From: Setaria digitata
Taxonomy: Eukaryota > Nematoda > Chromadorea > Rhabditida > Setariidae
Assembly: GCA_003640385.1 (NCBI GenBank)
Contig: RCAB01000070.1
Span: 124,001-188,000 of the forward strand
DNA length: 64,000 nt
Direction of reading: 5' to 3'
Part shown: one piece after another, positions 50,335 through 64,000 of the stretch
How positions within the stretch are numbered: position 1 is the stretch's first letter
Layout of the letters: the number at the start of each line of letters is the position of its first letter
Program-made: the position numbers and the translations under genes
The notes under the pieces: generated by a model
Database searches by the model: none
Told to the model about the DNA's origin: nothing
What the model saw: only the letters and a program-made list of their open reading frames with translations

Positions 50335-51000
50335 ATGAATACACTAGCAGTTTGTAATTGTCAGGTCAGCTGATATTAATTAGTTGCTAAATGATACAAT
50401 TCAATAATTAATGAAATATTAAATTAATAAAAATTTGTCTTATTCAGTAAGACCTAACAACATATCCAATCACTTCTGGTTATTAAATATGTGCATTAAC
50501 AGCTCTATGTGACATTCTCCTTAGTTATATCACATGTGCATGTTGGTGGTAATATTTATAACATAAAAAAGGTGAAACTTTCCCCGATGAAACTATCGAA
50601 ATTATCACATTGTTGTTATCATTAAAACTGATATCAAACAAATGTAAGCGAAGTTTTCATCAAAATGCTTTGAAATTTAACAAATCAAAGGAAATTTCCA
50701 AGAGAGGAAGGAAGAGAAATACTACTGTATTACATTATCGAATGGTGGAAAGCATCTGAACTACTTTGAAACAAAACATATCTATGAAATAGGATGCGGC
50801 GAAACTTTCAAGGTGGAATGAATGAATAGATCGCAAAGGTGACACGAATCAATAAGGACATCTTAAAAAAATACCGATGTTACCTGAGAAAGTGCGGGCT
50901 ATTGGTCTTGCTGTACGCAGGTAGTAATGGAAAAATCAAAATTTTTAAAGAAGATGTGAAAAAGATCATAATCAATCATAATATCATAGTACTACTAGTA

Positions 51001-51083
51001 GTAGTAATCAATAATAATCATAATAATAATAATAATAATAATCATAATAATAATAATAATAGTAATAATAATAATAATAATAG
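51001..51083. repeat. (AAT)n microsatellite
   Basis: An imperfect trinucleotide array with occasional C and G interruptions (AATCAT, AGT). On the + strand it translates as poly-Asn, but no gene structure surrounds it. Confidence 0.95.
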
Positions 51084-51240
51084 CTAATCAGCAATAGTGA
51101 TAATGACATAAGATATTATGCATGGCGGTAACAATGCATAAATAATTCTGCAAAATAAAATTTTAAAATGGCGGAAAAATTGGATAAATATTTTGTTGAA
51201 ATTAGATCAAATAACAATAGAAATTTCAAATCGAATGGTA

Positions 51241-51310
51241 GATGAATGAATGAATGAATGAACGAATGAATGAATGAATGAATGAATGAATGAACGAATG
51301 AATGAATGGA
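51241..51310. repeat. (GAAT)n tetranucleotide array
   Basis: About 17 units of GAAT with two GAAC variants and one GGAG end. The variants at 51262 and 51294 are spaced 32 bases apart, so a larger block was probably duplicated. Confidence 0.95.
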
Positions 51311-54300
51311 GTGGATGAGTCCTATATTATTATTATTATTATTAATAATAAAACTCATAAAGCAGTAGCAAAATTCATCGCTTTTTTTTTCCACTTTGTC
51401 CTTCAATCAATTCATCCAACCATTCAAACTGTTCATTCATTGGGCGATAAACTTTTTTTTTTTTTAGATAAGTCATTCATATAAGGTAATATTTGTTAAA
51501 GGAAAATGAAATTTTAATCAAATTTTTTTTTTTTTTAGTTGCTTTAGTTGTTCATCGTTACATTTAATTGTATATAATAAGTACTTATTACAACTAATTC
51601 AAATTTGAAAAAGTTCACTTCGATTAGTAGTCATTTTTGAAACCGTTTGTGTCTTTCAATAGCAATTAGTGCTGTTCATCTTTTAAGTCCGACCTGTATT
51701 GGCCAAGTACTTGAAAAGTCACCGCTTTACGAAAAAAAAAAAAAAATGTTAATATTTAGAGGGTGGAAATAAATTTGGACATTTTCGACAATGGAAGAAA
51801 TTCTAGAAATTTAGATTTTTTTTCTAACCTTCCCAAATTTAAAACAAGCTAAAAAAAGGGACTGTTAGCAAAATTAAATGAATAATTAAATCTACTATTT
51901 TTAGACACTTTTTCTAATTTTTTTTGCGTCACTTTTCGTCTAGTTTCTTTTCCAATAGGTCAAAGACAAAGAACATTAGCAGAAAGTCGTAATTAAAATG
52001 TCGAGAATGCATCGAGAACAAAAAAGATTCATATTAAAAAGCAGTACTTGAGCTGGATCTCATCTCACAGAACTGAAATGAGTTTCACTCGAATATATAG
52101 TGGAGGGAGAAACACACCCTAGCTCACGATTCATTCTACCTTTTACAATTCTAGTTTTAGCTTTTGTCACCTCAGCTAAATATTGTCCCACCATTAATTG
52201 AGTCTCGAGGAACAGGATAACAGATGGAGAAGGTAGAATGAGGTCGAGAGATGGGATTGGACAATGGACAAACAAATTCAATTCAACAATCTCATTGAAT
52301 ATTTCTAACTGACCAACTAACTGCACACAATTCTCAATAATCGTCAAATTTTAATCGAATTTATTCTCCTCCTCCTCTCTCCTCACAAATTTGCATTTAT
52401 TTTTGTTCTAATTTTAAAATTTATTTTTGAAAACAAAAAAAAAAAAAAAGAGCAAACGAGAATTACTTCATTTCTGAAATACATCACAATTCTTCCAATT
52501 TTGAAGTCTTGAGAAGAAGATTAAGAGTAAGATCACTAGACTACCGTAGTTATTTCGTTAGTTCAGCATTTTAGGATAAAATTTTACACGACCGAATCTT
52601 TCAAATATGTTTCTTCTAAGCGTTACAGACGTATCATCTGCTCGTTCATTTACCCATTCTGAAAGTAATAATTTCCCTTGTATCCAGCAAGAAAATTCTC
52701 AATTTTAGTTTTGACAATAATGAAATTAATTCTGCGGATTTACAACAGGAGTAAAGAGTTCAATAAATTTGAATTTCAAATTTGGTAGGTATAATTTTGT
52801 TTTGTTTGCACGATCGATGTTATAATTATTTATTATATGCATCATTATATTTACAAATATTATTACTGCTGTTGAGTGGAAGATAGTATGGGAAGTAAAG
52901 AGATCCTACATTATGTTCAGCAATTTAATACAAAATCTAAATCTAAATATATGCTTTTAAATTTTGAAAAGTTTTAATCCCATAAAATTGGTTTAAAAAT
53001 TTTTTTAAATACTCTAAAAATATGTCAATAAATAATTATTCCTTTCTATTCTTCTGTGATTTTGCATAGGACAAGTAAAAAATTTAAATGTAAAAAGATT
53101 CAGTCAGAGACTTCAGCAGAATCCAAGCTTTTCGATTGTTCTACAATTTTTCATCTGCAGTAAACCGATGATTGTGCGAATTATCTCTTCAAAGTTCTTA
53201 AAATCATCTAATACCAAAAAAAAACTTTTGTGAATTGATTAAAAAAAAAAAAAAAACAATAATAATTCCTTCCCTAAATATTAACATTGTTGAGGAACAT
53301 TTCAATAATGCTTTCTTTCTTCAATCAAGTTTATTTTACAAACTAACTATTCATGGATTAGATGAAATCACTCTAAATTTGAGCAAATTGAATAATTAAT
53401 AAACAGTAAGTACTATTGCTAATCACTATTATTTTGATTGCTAGTACTATTTATTTATTAATAGATCCCGTAACAATCATTATCATTGTCATTGTTAATA
53501 TTGTTGATTAAAATAAACGCAATTTCTATCAAATTGTTTTTATTTGAAATATTTAGTCATTTATTAAGTAATACATTACTTCGATAAATTCCATTAAGAC
53601 AAACATAGATGGAAGGAAATATCTGAAAATGAATCAGCGACAAGGAGAAATTCCATTTACTTACTGGCAATTAGTAGTGAGTCAGCTAATAGTTCTTCCT
53701 GAGAATTGAAATTCCTCAAAAAAAAAAAGAAAAAAAATCTAATGCATATTGAAAATCTTGAATACGATGAAGCAAAATTACCTACTTTTGCTTTTCTTTC
53801 CAGTTATTGTTTCTTTTTCGCAGCACACTCAGAATGACTTCTTCGCAATGAATTTTATTAATTTAAAAAGATTTAACCCTAAATCATATTTCAGAAATGG
53901 ATAATAATTACTTCCTTCCCCAATTTCCTCAGAGCATAAACTTTCATAATATTCTTCGTGATAAATTGTTCTCATTTTTTTTTTTTTTCAACATATTTTA
54001 CGGCCAAATTACAATTTTCTTTTTTTTTATATCGCATATAACACAGATCAGTCGTCTTTAATAACACAACATTTCTTCAACATTATCCTCCAACCTCTGT
54101 AAATGAGAACAAATCTCTACAACCACACTACTGCTAATTATTATAATTTAAGTGAAAAAAAAAAAAAATATATCGAAACTATTCATAACTGTCATTCTTA
54201 GTCTTCATTATACCACTAATAATATTTCTCCACCTATCCAGAAATTGTCTGATTGCATAAAAACGCAAAATGCTTCTTAGATTTGAGAAAAATTGAATAT

Positions 54301-55025
54301 GATTTAACTATTTTTAGATCGATAGTTTATTTATATATAATTAAACAACAGACAACTTAACAAGAATTCCGTAAGCAAAAAAACATGAAGTATTTCTAAT
54401 AGATGCACAATTTGAAATGAAAAAATTACAAATCGAAATTTAAGGCAAACAACAAGCAATGCATACCACAACGTTGAATATCTGAGCAAAATTTTTATTT
54501 TTTCTTAATTAAAAATTAATAGAACAGCAGCGAAAGCAGCGGTTTTTTGAAATGATACTATCCTATGTAGCTATCACAAGAAAATCAGCGCAACTTTCCA
54601 AATATTTTCAATTAAAAAAATGAAAGATTTTCAGATTCAACCAGGTCGCTATTCTAGAATGGTATTTTCGGTATGAAATTTTGATAAAATTGAATAAAAC
54701 TGAATAAGAAACTTAATCTTAAAAAAATCTCGAGTCCCTCTGAAGACGAGGGAAACAAAAAGGAATACATACATACAACATCTTAAATACAGAGACAAAA
54801 TCATTTTAGCACCGCTCAACTGTTCAAATTTATTAATACAAAGCGGCGCGTCTGTCTTGCATGATAGCTATTTGATGGAACCATTTTTGGTTTCGAAAAC
54901 AGAAAAAGCAGAATAAGGTAGGTAATTATGAGTCCAGTTATGCTCAGTTTCAATTTTATAAAAAGAGGACACAACTAAGTCTTCAAATTATTAACCCGTT
55001 AAATATTTTTCTTTTCTTTACTGCT

Positions 55026-58000
55026 TCAACTTGCCAATGAACTACTGTGAACCAAATTCATCCAAGCGGAGGTAGCAGCGCAACGCACTAATTCATTGAA
55101 CTGTTCTCGCACCCTGTGATCTGCTTCCATCAACAGTGAGCCGGAACCGTTGTTCTGAATCTCCTAGAATAGGGAAACAATCACGATAAATGAGATTTGA
55201 TTTTAAAACCATAATTCGCCGAAATTATTCGCTTTTCTTCCTCATATTATTTATCTTCATTGCAATTTATCGTCACCGTTCATAACATAGCATAACATGA
55301 AAAGTGAAAACAGATTAATCATTAATCATATTTTCAGATAGTACTGCAAACAACAAAGCTCATCAGTAAGTTTCTCCCATCTGAAATTAAATTCCAAAGG
55401 AATGAAACGCTTTCATCACCATTTATGAACTGCAACAAATTGCATTCCTAACATTAGTAAACAGGAAAGTTATTTTGTCAGATAATGATGTAGCTTACTT
55501 TTGCAAGCAATCTCATCTGTAAAGGTTCATCATTCTGAGCGGTTAAAAGAAATACGTCCTGTTGAGCTTCCGGTGTGATGATTACCAGATGCTGTAAATG
55601 TATAGTAACTATCAAGTTTACCTTGATATTTACTTCAGTGATAAATAATTGATTTCACATCGGAACTGTAACTCAAATGAATGTTCCAACGGCTTTTGCT
55701 GCAAACTATTAAAAGCATTCCGCTTAATCTACAGAATGAAATGCAAGCTATAGTAGCCGACAAAGAAACAAAATTTGAATAAGAATGCCGGAAATACTAG
55801 AATAACCTAACGCAGACGATAAATGTAACGAACACATCACCTAATCTGATCCGGCGCGCATGAGGGATAGAAAAAGAAAAAAAAAGTGCTCTTAACTCTA
55901 ATATTCCTTCTCGACACTGGATATATTCGAGAACTTAATAACAACTTCTAATTTATTATAATGGATTATAACAACTGATCTATTCTGATCCAAAATGAAA
56001 GACATAATCTCTTCGAAATTTTTTCCCCTGTCAAAGCTAAGTAAAATCTAACCACAACACTTGCATACCAATGCGAAATGCACTATGTAATGATAACACG
56101 AGTACATCTTCCTTTACTGGCTATTCATATTAAATGTTTTACATCAACACCTTCTTCAGTAATGAGCAATACTGAATTGGGCAATTATAAAAAGCTTAGC
56201 TTTGAAACATACTATGGAATAACACTGAATTTTATTCGTTCTAATCATTATCTTATTTTATCTAAATCACTAAATAGAGTGAGTTTACATTTGGGAGGAA
56301 GCATTAATATCCACACAATTCGATAAGAATTAACACATACTTCTTTAGCGGATGAGCAGAATAATCGACATTTCTGAACACCAAAATTTTGGATAAGCAA
56401 TTTGAAGAAGGCACCAGAATTCAGGTTGCTGACCACTGAATCTAGTAATGGTTCATAAATGTTTAAAGGTTCAGATTTAACGTATCCCAGTAAATTATCC
56501 AAATCTGTAGTTGTAAGAGATGTTGAAAGTGCCAGCCGCAGCACCGCGGCCACATCATAGCTGTAACGTGCCAAGAGTTTTCTCTGTTCGATCATTTCAG
56601 TGCTTTCACGTTTCATTGCTTGTTTTTCTAACATATCATCCCAAAGCTGAAAGAAACAATAAAATACAATATAAATATGGGTGAGTCAAAATCAAGTCTT
56701 CGGAAAAATAACACTTTGTCCTTTTTTAGAAATTATATTGCGCGACGTCAATTCAAGTCCAAAACTTCTATAATATTTAGATATGACAGAGGCACCTTAT
56801 TCATTATTCAACCTGCATTACCTGGGACTGTAAATATTTACATAAAACTGCTTATTTGTGTGGAAACCAGCTGTAACTCCTTCTGGCTTTTATAAATAAG
56901 ATTTTTTGCTTAAACTCGAAAAAAGGCTGCATGAAGTGAAGAAGATATAAGTCTAAATTTATCTAAATAAATCAACCTGATTCCTTTTACAGTGCCATAC
57001 GGCATCTTCAATTACCATCTGCAACTTTCGTTTATAATGCATCACACTATCTTCCAGTTCATCTTGCAGTTTCTTCTGGCGCCTATTCATGTAATAGATG
57101 TAAAAGGCTTGCTCATGCGGCACTATTGTCGGTAGATTAGATAGGACGACACTGCCTAGTAAAAAGATGAGAAAAAAATTATATTTTCAATTTTAACTTC
57201 AAATCCCAAGCAGAATATTTTTTTATTATCGTATTATCCCTAATATTATATGTGTATTGCGAATAGAATCACATGAGAATTTTGCATCCTCACCAGAGTA
57301 AAGAGCGCAGAAATTCCTTAAGATTTGTCTTAAAAAAAAAAAAAAGATATAAAATTACCACGAAAATCTGGTCGTGTTCTACGATGTCTCAGAGGTGCAA
57401 TGTTTTGAATGGATAATTTCTGCGTTCGTTCATTTGCCGTAGAATGGCATTCATCCAATTTCGCACCTGAAAATGCTTCAAATATAAATTCGATTATTAG
57501 AGAAAGGAAAACAATGTCAGGATATGTATCGCAACTTAAGAAATTATCGAAATTTTATATGAGGGGATTAAGACTACCATTCCCTTTTCTGCACTGAAAC
57601 AAGCTCAAGGAAGAATTAGAAACGTTTAATTTTTTTGAGTGGGAAGTGTTTAGAAACAAAAACGGTAACATTTGATGTGATGTATCTGAACTGATACCAC
57701 TCATTATTACCCATTAAGACAGTAGAGAATTATAGATTTTGCGGTGTAAAAAAAGAAAAGATAGAAAAAAAAAGGAAAAGAAAAAGAATAAACAAACTAA
57801 CTGACCGTTTGAATAATTACGAGGAAGTGAAGTTTTTTTTTCTGGCTGATTATTATCTCCACTATGGCACCTTCGTCTACCACCTTCTGTCATTGGTGAT
57901 CCCCATACATTAATGGCATTGCTACAAATGTTTTAAACAGATAAGAGACCAAAAAAACACATACACTAGAGGAAGCACAAAAAGACTAAAGAAATCAAAT

Positions 58001-61000
58001 TCTTGTTCGCTTTAATCAACTTATAAATTCAGTTCGGATTGAAATTACAAACTATAAAAAAGAGTGCATTGTTTAAAATAAAAGAAAGGAAAAGAAAAGG
58101 AAAAAAAACATGGAATAAGTTTTGCTATTAATTCAAAAAAAAAAAAACGAAATTCTAGAGTTGAAAGGGTTCCAAAACAGGGATAGGATATATATAGTTC
58201 AAGAACATAATTTTATTTTTTGGAAAAATCTTGAAGTGATCGAGGAAAAACATAAATGGGAAGCAAGTTAACTGCTATGGGAATGTTTTATACACTACTA
58301 AATTTTTAGATCATAAGCAGTACCTAAATAGGCAGTGAGTTTTTATAATTTTCTTTTGAAACAGAGTAGATATATATATATTTATATTTATATTTATACA
58401 AATAATTTCTCCTCCGAAATTAAGTTATGCCACATTTGAATTGTAAAATTTCAAAAAAAAACATTTTTTTAAATTTAAGTTACGCTTTATAGTTAAATAA
58501 CAAAAACCAAAACAATTAGTTATTTAGGTCATTAACTAAAGCACCAGATCACTAGAAATCGATAGCCTGGAAATGCTAACAAAACAAAATTAAAACCAAC
58601 TTACTCTTTTGCAGCATTATTCTCACTGCTTTTCATACTATTGGACACATTATAAGATACATTCAAACCTTCGAATTTTTTAAATTCACCACTTATTTTT
58701 GCATCACGTTGACGACTCCCACTAAGCTCCAGATTTTCAACAAATGGATCAGCTGAATAAAATCCATCAGTTTTCATAACAAATGAAAGGAAAAGTGCAA
58801 TTTTTATACAATGCCTGTGACTTCTTATTGAAATTTTAGACTAAAAGTTAACCAAATAAGGAAACTTATCAAAATTCACTTTTTTCATGCGAAACCAGCA
58901 TAACGTAGAATTTTATATTCAAAGTTCTTGGAGTATGAAGCTGACTTTCATAAACTATTGCTCGAATTTCCTTGTAGGCTAATCCGAAACAGTTCTGAAA
59001 ACTTGTTACTATGCATAAATAGAATGATTAAAAGAAAAAAAAAAGTGAAAAACCGAAAAAAAAATTACTTTATCATCCTCCGTAACAATCATAAATTGTC
59101 CGGGTATATCCATTTCAACTGTCTTTAAGCGTACGACACGCCAGTTGTCACGTTTCTCGTCTAACATGTACTCCCACACCTTTTGATTTGTTACCGGTAG
59201 ATTTGGGAATGTCATCTGAAGAAGAAAAAAAATCAGATTTGTGCGCATATCTTCTTTTAATCTGGCCTTACCAGAGTGAAAAACATAAAGGAAAATAACA
59301 AAATTTCTGGAAATTAAACTAACTTTTTCTTCGTAAATACAATTACAAGCATAAGGTGGACGACAATTATAATAGTGTAGAAAATCGATTAAGAATTCGT
59401 TCGTGTTATATCCATAATTGAAAAGAACCTCGAAATAACAGAGATTAAGTATTATTTTCTATTTTCTTCCTAAGTACCCAATCTATCTTTAAGAACATGA
59501 GAATAACTCTAGCTATTTGCAGCAGAATGTACTTGTCAAAAAAAAAAAAAAAAAAATGAAACTTAGTATAATAGGTTAATCTTTATTGAACAGCAATTCA
59601 AACACTTTCAATTTTAAATAAAACAAAACTGCAAATCTTAGAAAAGGAAAGCTAAAATGGAAGTAATTACGACTGGCGTAATATTTGTTCTATTAAGCTG
59701 CATTTAAATTCTTACCTGTTGTCCACCAATTAAATACGTCGCAACCATACGTAAGTGGAAATCATAGGTAAAGGAATGGACATGAGCCTTTGATATAATG
59801 CTATCCTTTAGTGCATCGAGATCTCTTTGATCTTTGTAATCAAATTTTTTACTACCTCTTATTTTCAGTCGATTCAACTGTGCAACATCCCATAGTAAAT
59901 ATTCAACGCTGAAAAATTATAAAATTTACGTAATTTCTTAAGAAAATTAAAAAACATAACTAGAACCTTGAGGGAAATTTGAGTCATGTGGTAACATAAC
60001 TGCATAATGAAAAATTGAAGACAGCTGAATGATTTCAATTCCTAAATATGAACTGTTTTTCAAGTACCAGCGATTCCCTATGTCAATTTCGCTAAAATCT
60101 GTTCCAAGTAGTAGAATTCAACTTTAACCTCAACAGACCTGAAATGCGGTTCAATGATTGTAATATGAACGAATAAAATACCACCATCACAAGCTTTACA
60201 CATCCAAATATTTGGTGGTGATCCTGTATTCTGGAATTTAACTGATGATATTACAGACATCTCAATCTAATCTCATTTAGTTTAATTATGTCCTCCGAAC
60301 AACGAAGAAACTGCTGATTATATTCTTCAAAAAAATAACACTGAGTTTTATATACTTTATATTTCTACCTTTCAGAAAACTTGAATATCGAATCCAAACA
60401 ATCCGAAAAAAAAATTTATTATCTGCCAAGAAAACATACTTGAGTGTTGTAATGTAAACTGTAACGAGCATTTGCCTGCCGTGTTGCTGGAGAAGCAGTC
60501 GTAACATCCAGCAGTCGTAGCCCATTCTTTTCCAAATATTTCACATAACTCTGTAAGAAGATACAAGTGTTATCAGCATCAAAAAAATGTGACAAAATTT
60601 TGGAAAAGGAAATAACAGAAGCATTTACCTCAACAAGCATAAATTGTATTTTCAAGCAGCACGGTTCATCATCTTCAGAACTTTTCCTGATCTTTCGCAA
60701 TGCACGATCGGATGAATGCGACAGTGTGTTGAAAGTATTTGAACGTGTTGAGCGCATCTGTAAAAAAAATAATGCACATCTGAATGATATGCTCTCATAT
60801 AATTTTTTTCCTCACTTAGGATAAAGCTCATAATAGAAAATACTAAAAAAATGATTGAATTCCATTCTATTCGTTTTTTACATGGCTTATCACTTACAGT
60901 CTTACTTTAAACACAACCCTAAAAGTTAAAAGAGGATTATATTGGACTTATACTATTAATTGGAGCTTCAGAAGAATCGTACTGACTGAACTTCGTCTTA

Positions 61001-64000
61001 ATTTATCCTACTACGTTTAAAAAGTTTGCAAAAATTTGCAAGTTCATTAAGTAACTCATGCAATTTCTTACACTAGTATGGACTTTTCAAAATTGTTCAT
61101 TTTATTAATTCATTTCATTACTGCAACTAGTTTCAAAATAAATGATCATGCAGCTACTCGAAACATTTGAGTCCACTGCACCAAACCATTAAGAATATTC
61201 CGTTAATCTCTATTGGAAGGTACTCGTTTAATGAGGATATTTTGACGGTTATAAATATGAATGATTTTGAAAAGTCGATACGAATTCTTGCAATAACCAT
61301 TTTGTTACCTGCGATATTAATGATGAGTTTTCGAGAAATGGTGTTTTTGAGCCGCTGGCATGTCTTGCAGGTAAATCGGTCACCAATGGCTGTTCAAAAC
61401 TACAAAAAAAGTTTCCAAGAATTCAAAAAAAAAGACGAACTGGAAATCAACTCCACTACTACAGTCTTGCTAGGCATGCCATGCAAGACCAATTCGTATC
61501 TGTACGAATAATTTGTCGGAATCTTTCCTTTCTCAAATTCAAAAAACATTTCATCTAGAATGTCTTATTATAATTCATCGATGAATCATCTGAAAGATTT
61601 AAAATGAGTAAATAACTTTACCTCATTGCACTTCCAGTTCCTCTTCGAACAACTGCAACTAATTTACGCCATTTCGGGAAAAGCAGCAGAGGTGATCGAA
61701 CAAAGTGAACTCCTCGACTGTGAGAAGTAATTTTCAGTAGATCGGATTCGCTGATTTCATGAACTCCATTTATCAACGCACTATGTATCTCATTAAACTG
61801 TTCACAGTCGTGAAGCATTGACTTCATCTGTTATTTAGAAAATGTTTAGTCCATTGAAAGACTGAATCCATATTTTACTTCAAATTTAAATGAATTTCAT
61901 AAAAACAAAACGAAGGATAATAAATTTACTCAGAATTCGGACTTGTATAGTAATTTCAAATTCTTTCCACCAAGTTCATATAAATTTTTACACCAAAGTC
62001 CTCTTTGGTGAACTTCACCATGACCATAAGGTTCATTAAAAGGAACCACTCAGAATTCAGCAAATCAACTTCAAATCATAAAGAGTTTCAATCTTTTCTA
62101 TTGATATTGCAGAAATTATCCTTTGTTTGGAATTTTACTTTATTCCAAATTTCCAAATCTCATCAAAAGAAGATACCTGTTTTTCAAGAATAACCATCTG
62201 GGAACACTGGTCCTCGAATAAATTATTACAGTTCAAGTTAAACGGCAAAAAAGCCAAGGTCGTATGACGATAAAGATGCATTAGTGGTTCAGCTTGAATA
62301 TACTGCGTCCCGCTCACTAGTCTGAAAAATATTTATCTCAAGCCTCTTATAACAAATAACTGATCGTTATCGCCGTTTTATTTCAACGTTTTCTTTTATC
62401 TGTATAACATTAATAAATAATTTGTTTATATCTATATTTTTTGACACTCAAGGTTTATATTTGCAATTGGTGCATGAATTCAGAATAGTGCGGCACAAAA
62501 ATTTCTATTTATCATTTGCAGTATGTTATTCTGGCTGAAACTTGATATGTGTATAGTTTCCCGAATAAGCTGATCTATTCCAGTTAGCATGTAGATGAAT
62601 GTACGACGTCATGAAACTGTACGGCTTTTAAGAGTTTCCCCATGCCTGTGAAGACGAAAATGCACTGTTTTAAGCTGATGGCAAGAAATTGAAAGAGGTC
62701 ATAAATTTCGACAAACATGTGAGTTTCTTGACAATTTCATTCAAAATCTGATTTTCCTTTCAAAAAGATACCTTTTATCGAAACATACAGAACCATGCTG
62801 TGGAATTTCATACTCACTCAATAGCTCGCTGTTCAGCCACACAAGTTCTTCACCGGCTGGAGTGATTCGACCTAGTAAGTGTGTAACACCCATTTTATGC
62901 AAACCAATTTCGCGAAGTAATCGTGAACGAGCATTCTGCCATGACAAAATATTTGCAACCATTCGATGAACCTGTTCTGCGGCATCAGACGAATAATTAT
63001 ACAGGTAGAGAGTTGCCTACAAATTAACTTTCTTAAAAAAAAATGGCAAATTATTAAAAAAAAAAAATAGTAAAAATCTGCAATTCAAAGAAAACTGCAC
63101 CCACTCTTTCCAAACTGGATTACTTTTAAACAAAGAAATTTCATGCAGTTCATTTGTAGCGCTCAAGTCGACGTATTTCGGAATTTTACTGTTCGTAATT
63201 TAAAACAAATTCATAATGACATGTTCATTTTTGCATAACGGAAACTTTTCTTTTCTTTGGAAAAAATCCATTCACTTTTGAAGAATTAAAAAGAAAGTAC
63301 CGTTTCACCTTTCGATACTAGATATAATAGATGCTGCCTTGGAACAAATGGAGCTATTTGTGGTAAAAAACGTATCGAGTTCGCTAAAAAAGGGAACAAG
63401 CTTTGAAAAGCTACTTATTAATAAGTAATTAATATTTTAATGCGATCGACTGTCGGGCACAACGATTTTTCGATGATGATACTGATTTCATTGGTACAAC
63501 TGAAAATTATCTTATCTAAATAAATTCCAAATCAATTATCTCAATAAGACCAAAGCTCAGGGATCTCATAAAGTATCGATCAACTCACTCGCCCGTATTT
63601 TTGGTTTGAAGGAAATAAAGTGTAAATCCGGCCAACACTTCAGATTAAAGTCTGTCTTTGGATGCTCAAATCAAAGCTACAGAATATATTTTCGGCAAAG
63701 AAAAGATTTTCGGAACCTTTTGGATCTTGCAAAACTTCTTCCACAGCTGTTGGTATGATGTTTGAGCGTGAATCCGCCCCATATTTCAATATCGCTTCCG
63801 AATAATAATGGTTATAAGCAAGCATTATTAATGAAGGTTCCTCGTTCTCCGCTGCAACTATACGACCACTGTCATCCTGAAAGATGCAAGAGAGTTGAAA
63901 AGAGTCTCGAAATTAAAAAAAATTAATCGTTAGTAAAAGTAGAGAAATCACTAGTCAGTCCTCCTACCCTTTCCATATCAATTAACTGATCTGAAGGTGT
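55026..64000 (-). CDS. Very large protein, SZT2-like (KICSTOR scaffold), 3' part only
   Basis: Eighteen exons spelling about 920 residues are visible; the 5' end is beyond the window. Exons include about 63878-63690, 63404-63302, 63017-62773, 62322-62175, 61827-61622, 60757-60627, 60551-60441, 59908-59715, 59217-59068, 58753-58602, 57923-57806, 57156-56982, 56649-56340, 55592-55500 and 55164-55026 (TGA). Diagnostic stretches: SNSIRFLPQIAPFVPRQHLL; YLYNYSSDAAEQVHRMVANI followed by LSWQNARSRLLREIGLHKMG; KAHVHSFTYDFHLRMVATYL; VPHEQAFYIYYMNRRQKKL; LNIYEPLLDSVVSNLNSGAFF; HLVIITPEAQQDVFLL. The WQNAR...LHKMG block, the DFHLR block and the C-terminal order fit SZT2, which holds the KICSTOR complex and recruits GATOR1 to lysosomes to restrain TORC1. 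This is family recall without alignment. No enzyme motif is seen. The join from 61622 to 60757 does not fit by phase and may hide a small exon. Confidence 0.5.
58368..58400. repeat. AT-rich TATATT array in an SZT2-like intron
   Basis: TATATATATATATTTATATTTATATTTATA, a short array of TATTTA units inside the intron between the exons at 58602 and 57923. Confidence 0.85.

Larger units (their letters stand above)
50335..55025. other. Long intergenic region, no gene recognised
   Basis: About 4.7 kb of AT-rich DNA between the start of the GAS1-like gene and the stop codon of the SZT2-like gene, both on the - strand. It should contain the promoter of the first and the 3' UTR of the second. It holds an (AAT)n tract (51001-51083), a GAAT/GAAC tetranucleotide array (51241-51310) and many poly-A/T runs. 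Open frames here are either translations of these repeats or lack splice sites and coding character. Confidence 0.6.

Noticed and set aside
50839..51087. + strand frame ending in poly-Asn.
   Set aside because: The Asn run is just the (AAT)n microsatellite in translation; the front part has no coding support.
52060..52347. A 95-codon open frame on the - strand in the long intergenic region.
   Set aside because: No splice partners, no recognisable motif and a composition like the surrounding DNA. It lies where the 3' region of the SZT2-like gene or promoter DNA of the GAS1-like gene is expected.
1..64000. tRNA, rRNA, CRISPR arrays, intact transposons and viral genes.
   Set aside because: No cloverleaf with A and B boxes, no rRNA-like high-GC block, no regularly spaced direct repeats with unique spacers, and no transposase or reverse-transcriptase motif was noticed. 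A covariance-model scan was not possible, so a missed tRNA cannot be ruled out.

Overview
The window looks like nuclear DNA of a parasitic nematode, most likely a filarial (onchocercid) worm. It is strongly AT-rich and full of poly-A/T runs and simple repeats. Genes are split into many short exons with GT-AG introns and TTTCAG-like acceptors, and several start codons sit just behind an acceptor-like site, as expected for spliced-leader trans-splicing. The species cannot be fixed from the sequence alone. There is no sign of bacterial, viral, CRISPR or plasmid DNA. Gene models were built by joining exons by eye, so boundaries are good where phases agree and weaker where noted.

Layout. On the + strand, 472-5565 encodes an ArfGAP2/3-type COPI GTPase-activating protein. 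From 5566 to 7730 there is no coherent gene, only scattered open frames with coding character on both strands. On the - strand, 7731-8228 is a candidate 82-residue gene just downstream of the long - strand gene 8432-25551, which is APC1, the largest scaffold of the anaphase-promoting complex (about 37 exons). Divergent from APC1, with 436 bases between start codons, is a small + strand gene (25988-27290). Its product resembles the N-terminal region of the centriole protein CEP295/Ana1. The two probably share a promoter region.

The rest of the window is - strand. At 28435-32807 is a secreted cysteine-rich protein of unknown family. At 34562-40641 is an SLC26 anion transporter with a STAS domain, preceded 206 bases upstream by a small unknown lysine/serine-rich protein (40847-42486), possibly in an operon. 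At 43941-50314 is a GAS1/GFR-alpha-like, probably GPI-anchored receptor-type protein. At 55026-64000 is the 3' part of a very large gene that I assign tentatively to SZT2, the KICSTOR scaffold of amino-acid sensing; its 5' end lies outside the window.

What stands out: the possible nematode CEP295-like protein next to APC1; two unrelated genes (APC1 and the GAS1-like gene) in which a short duplication has copied an exon end together with its 5' splice site; an apparent non-AG acceptor in APC1; and a block of coding-like fragments at 6.4-7.9 kb. I did not find a clearly novel multi-gene system.
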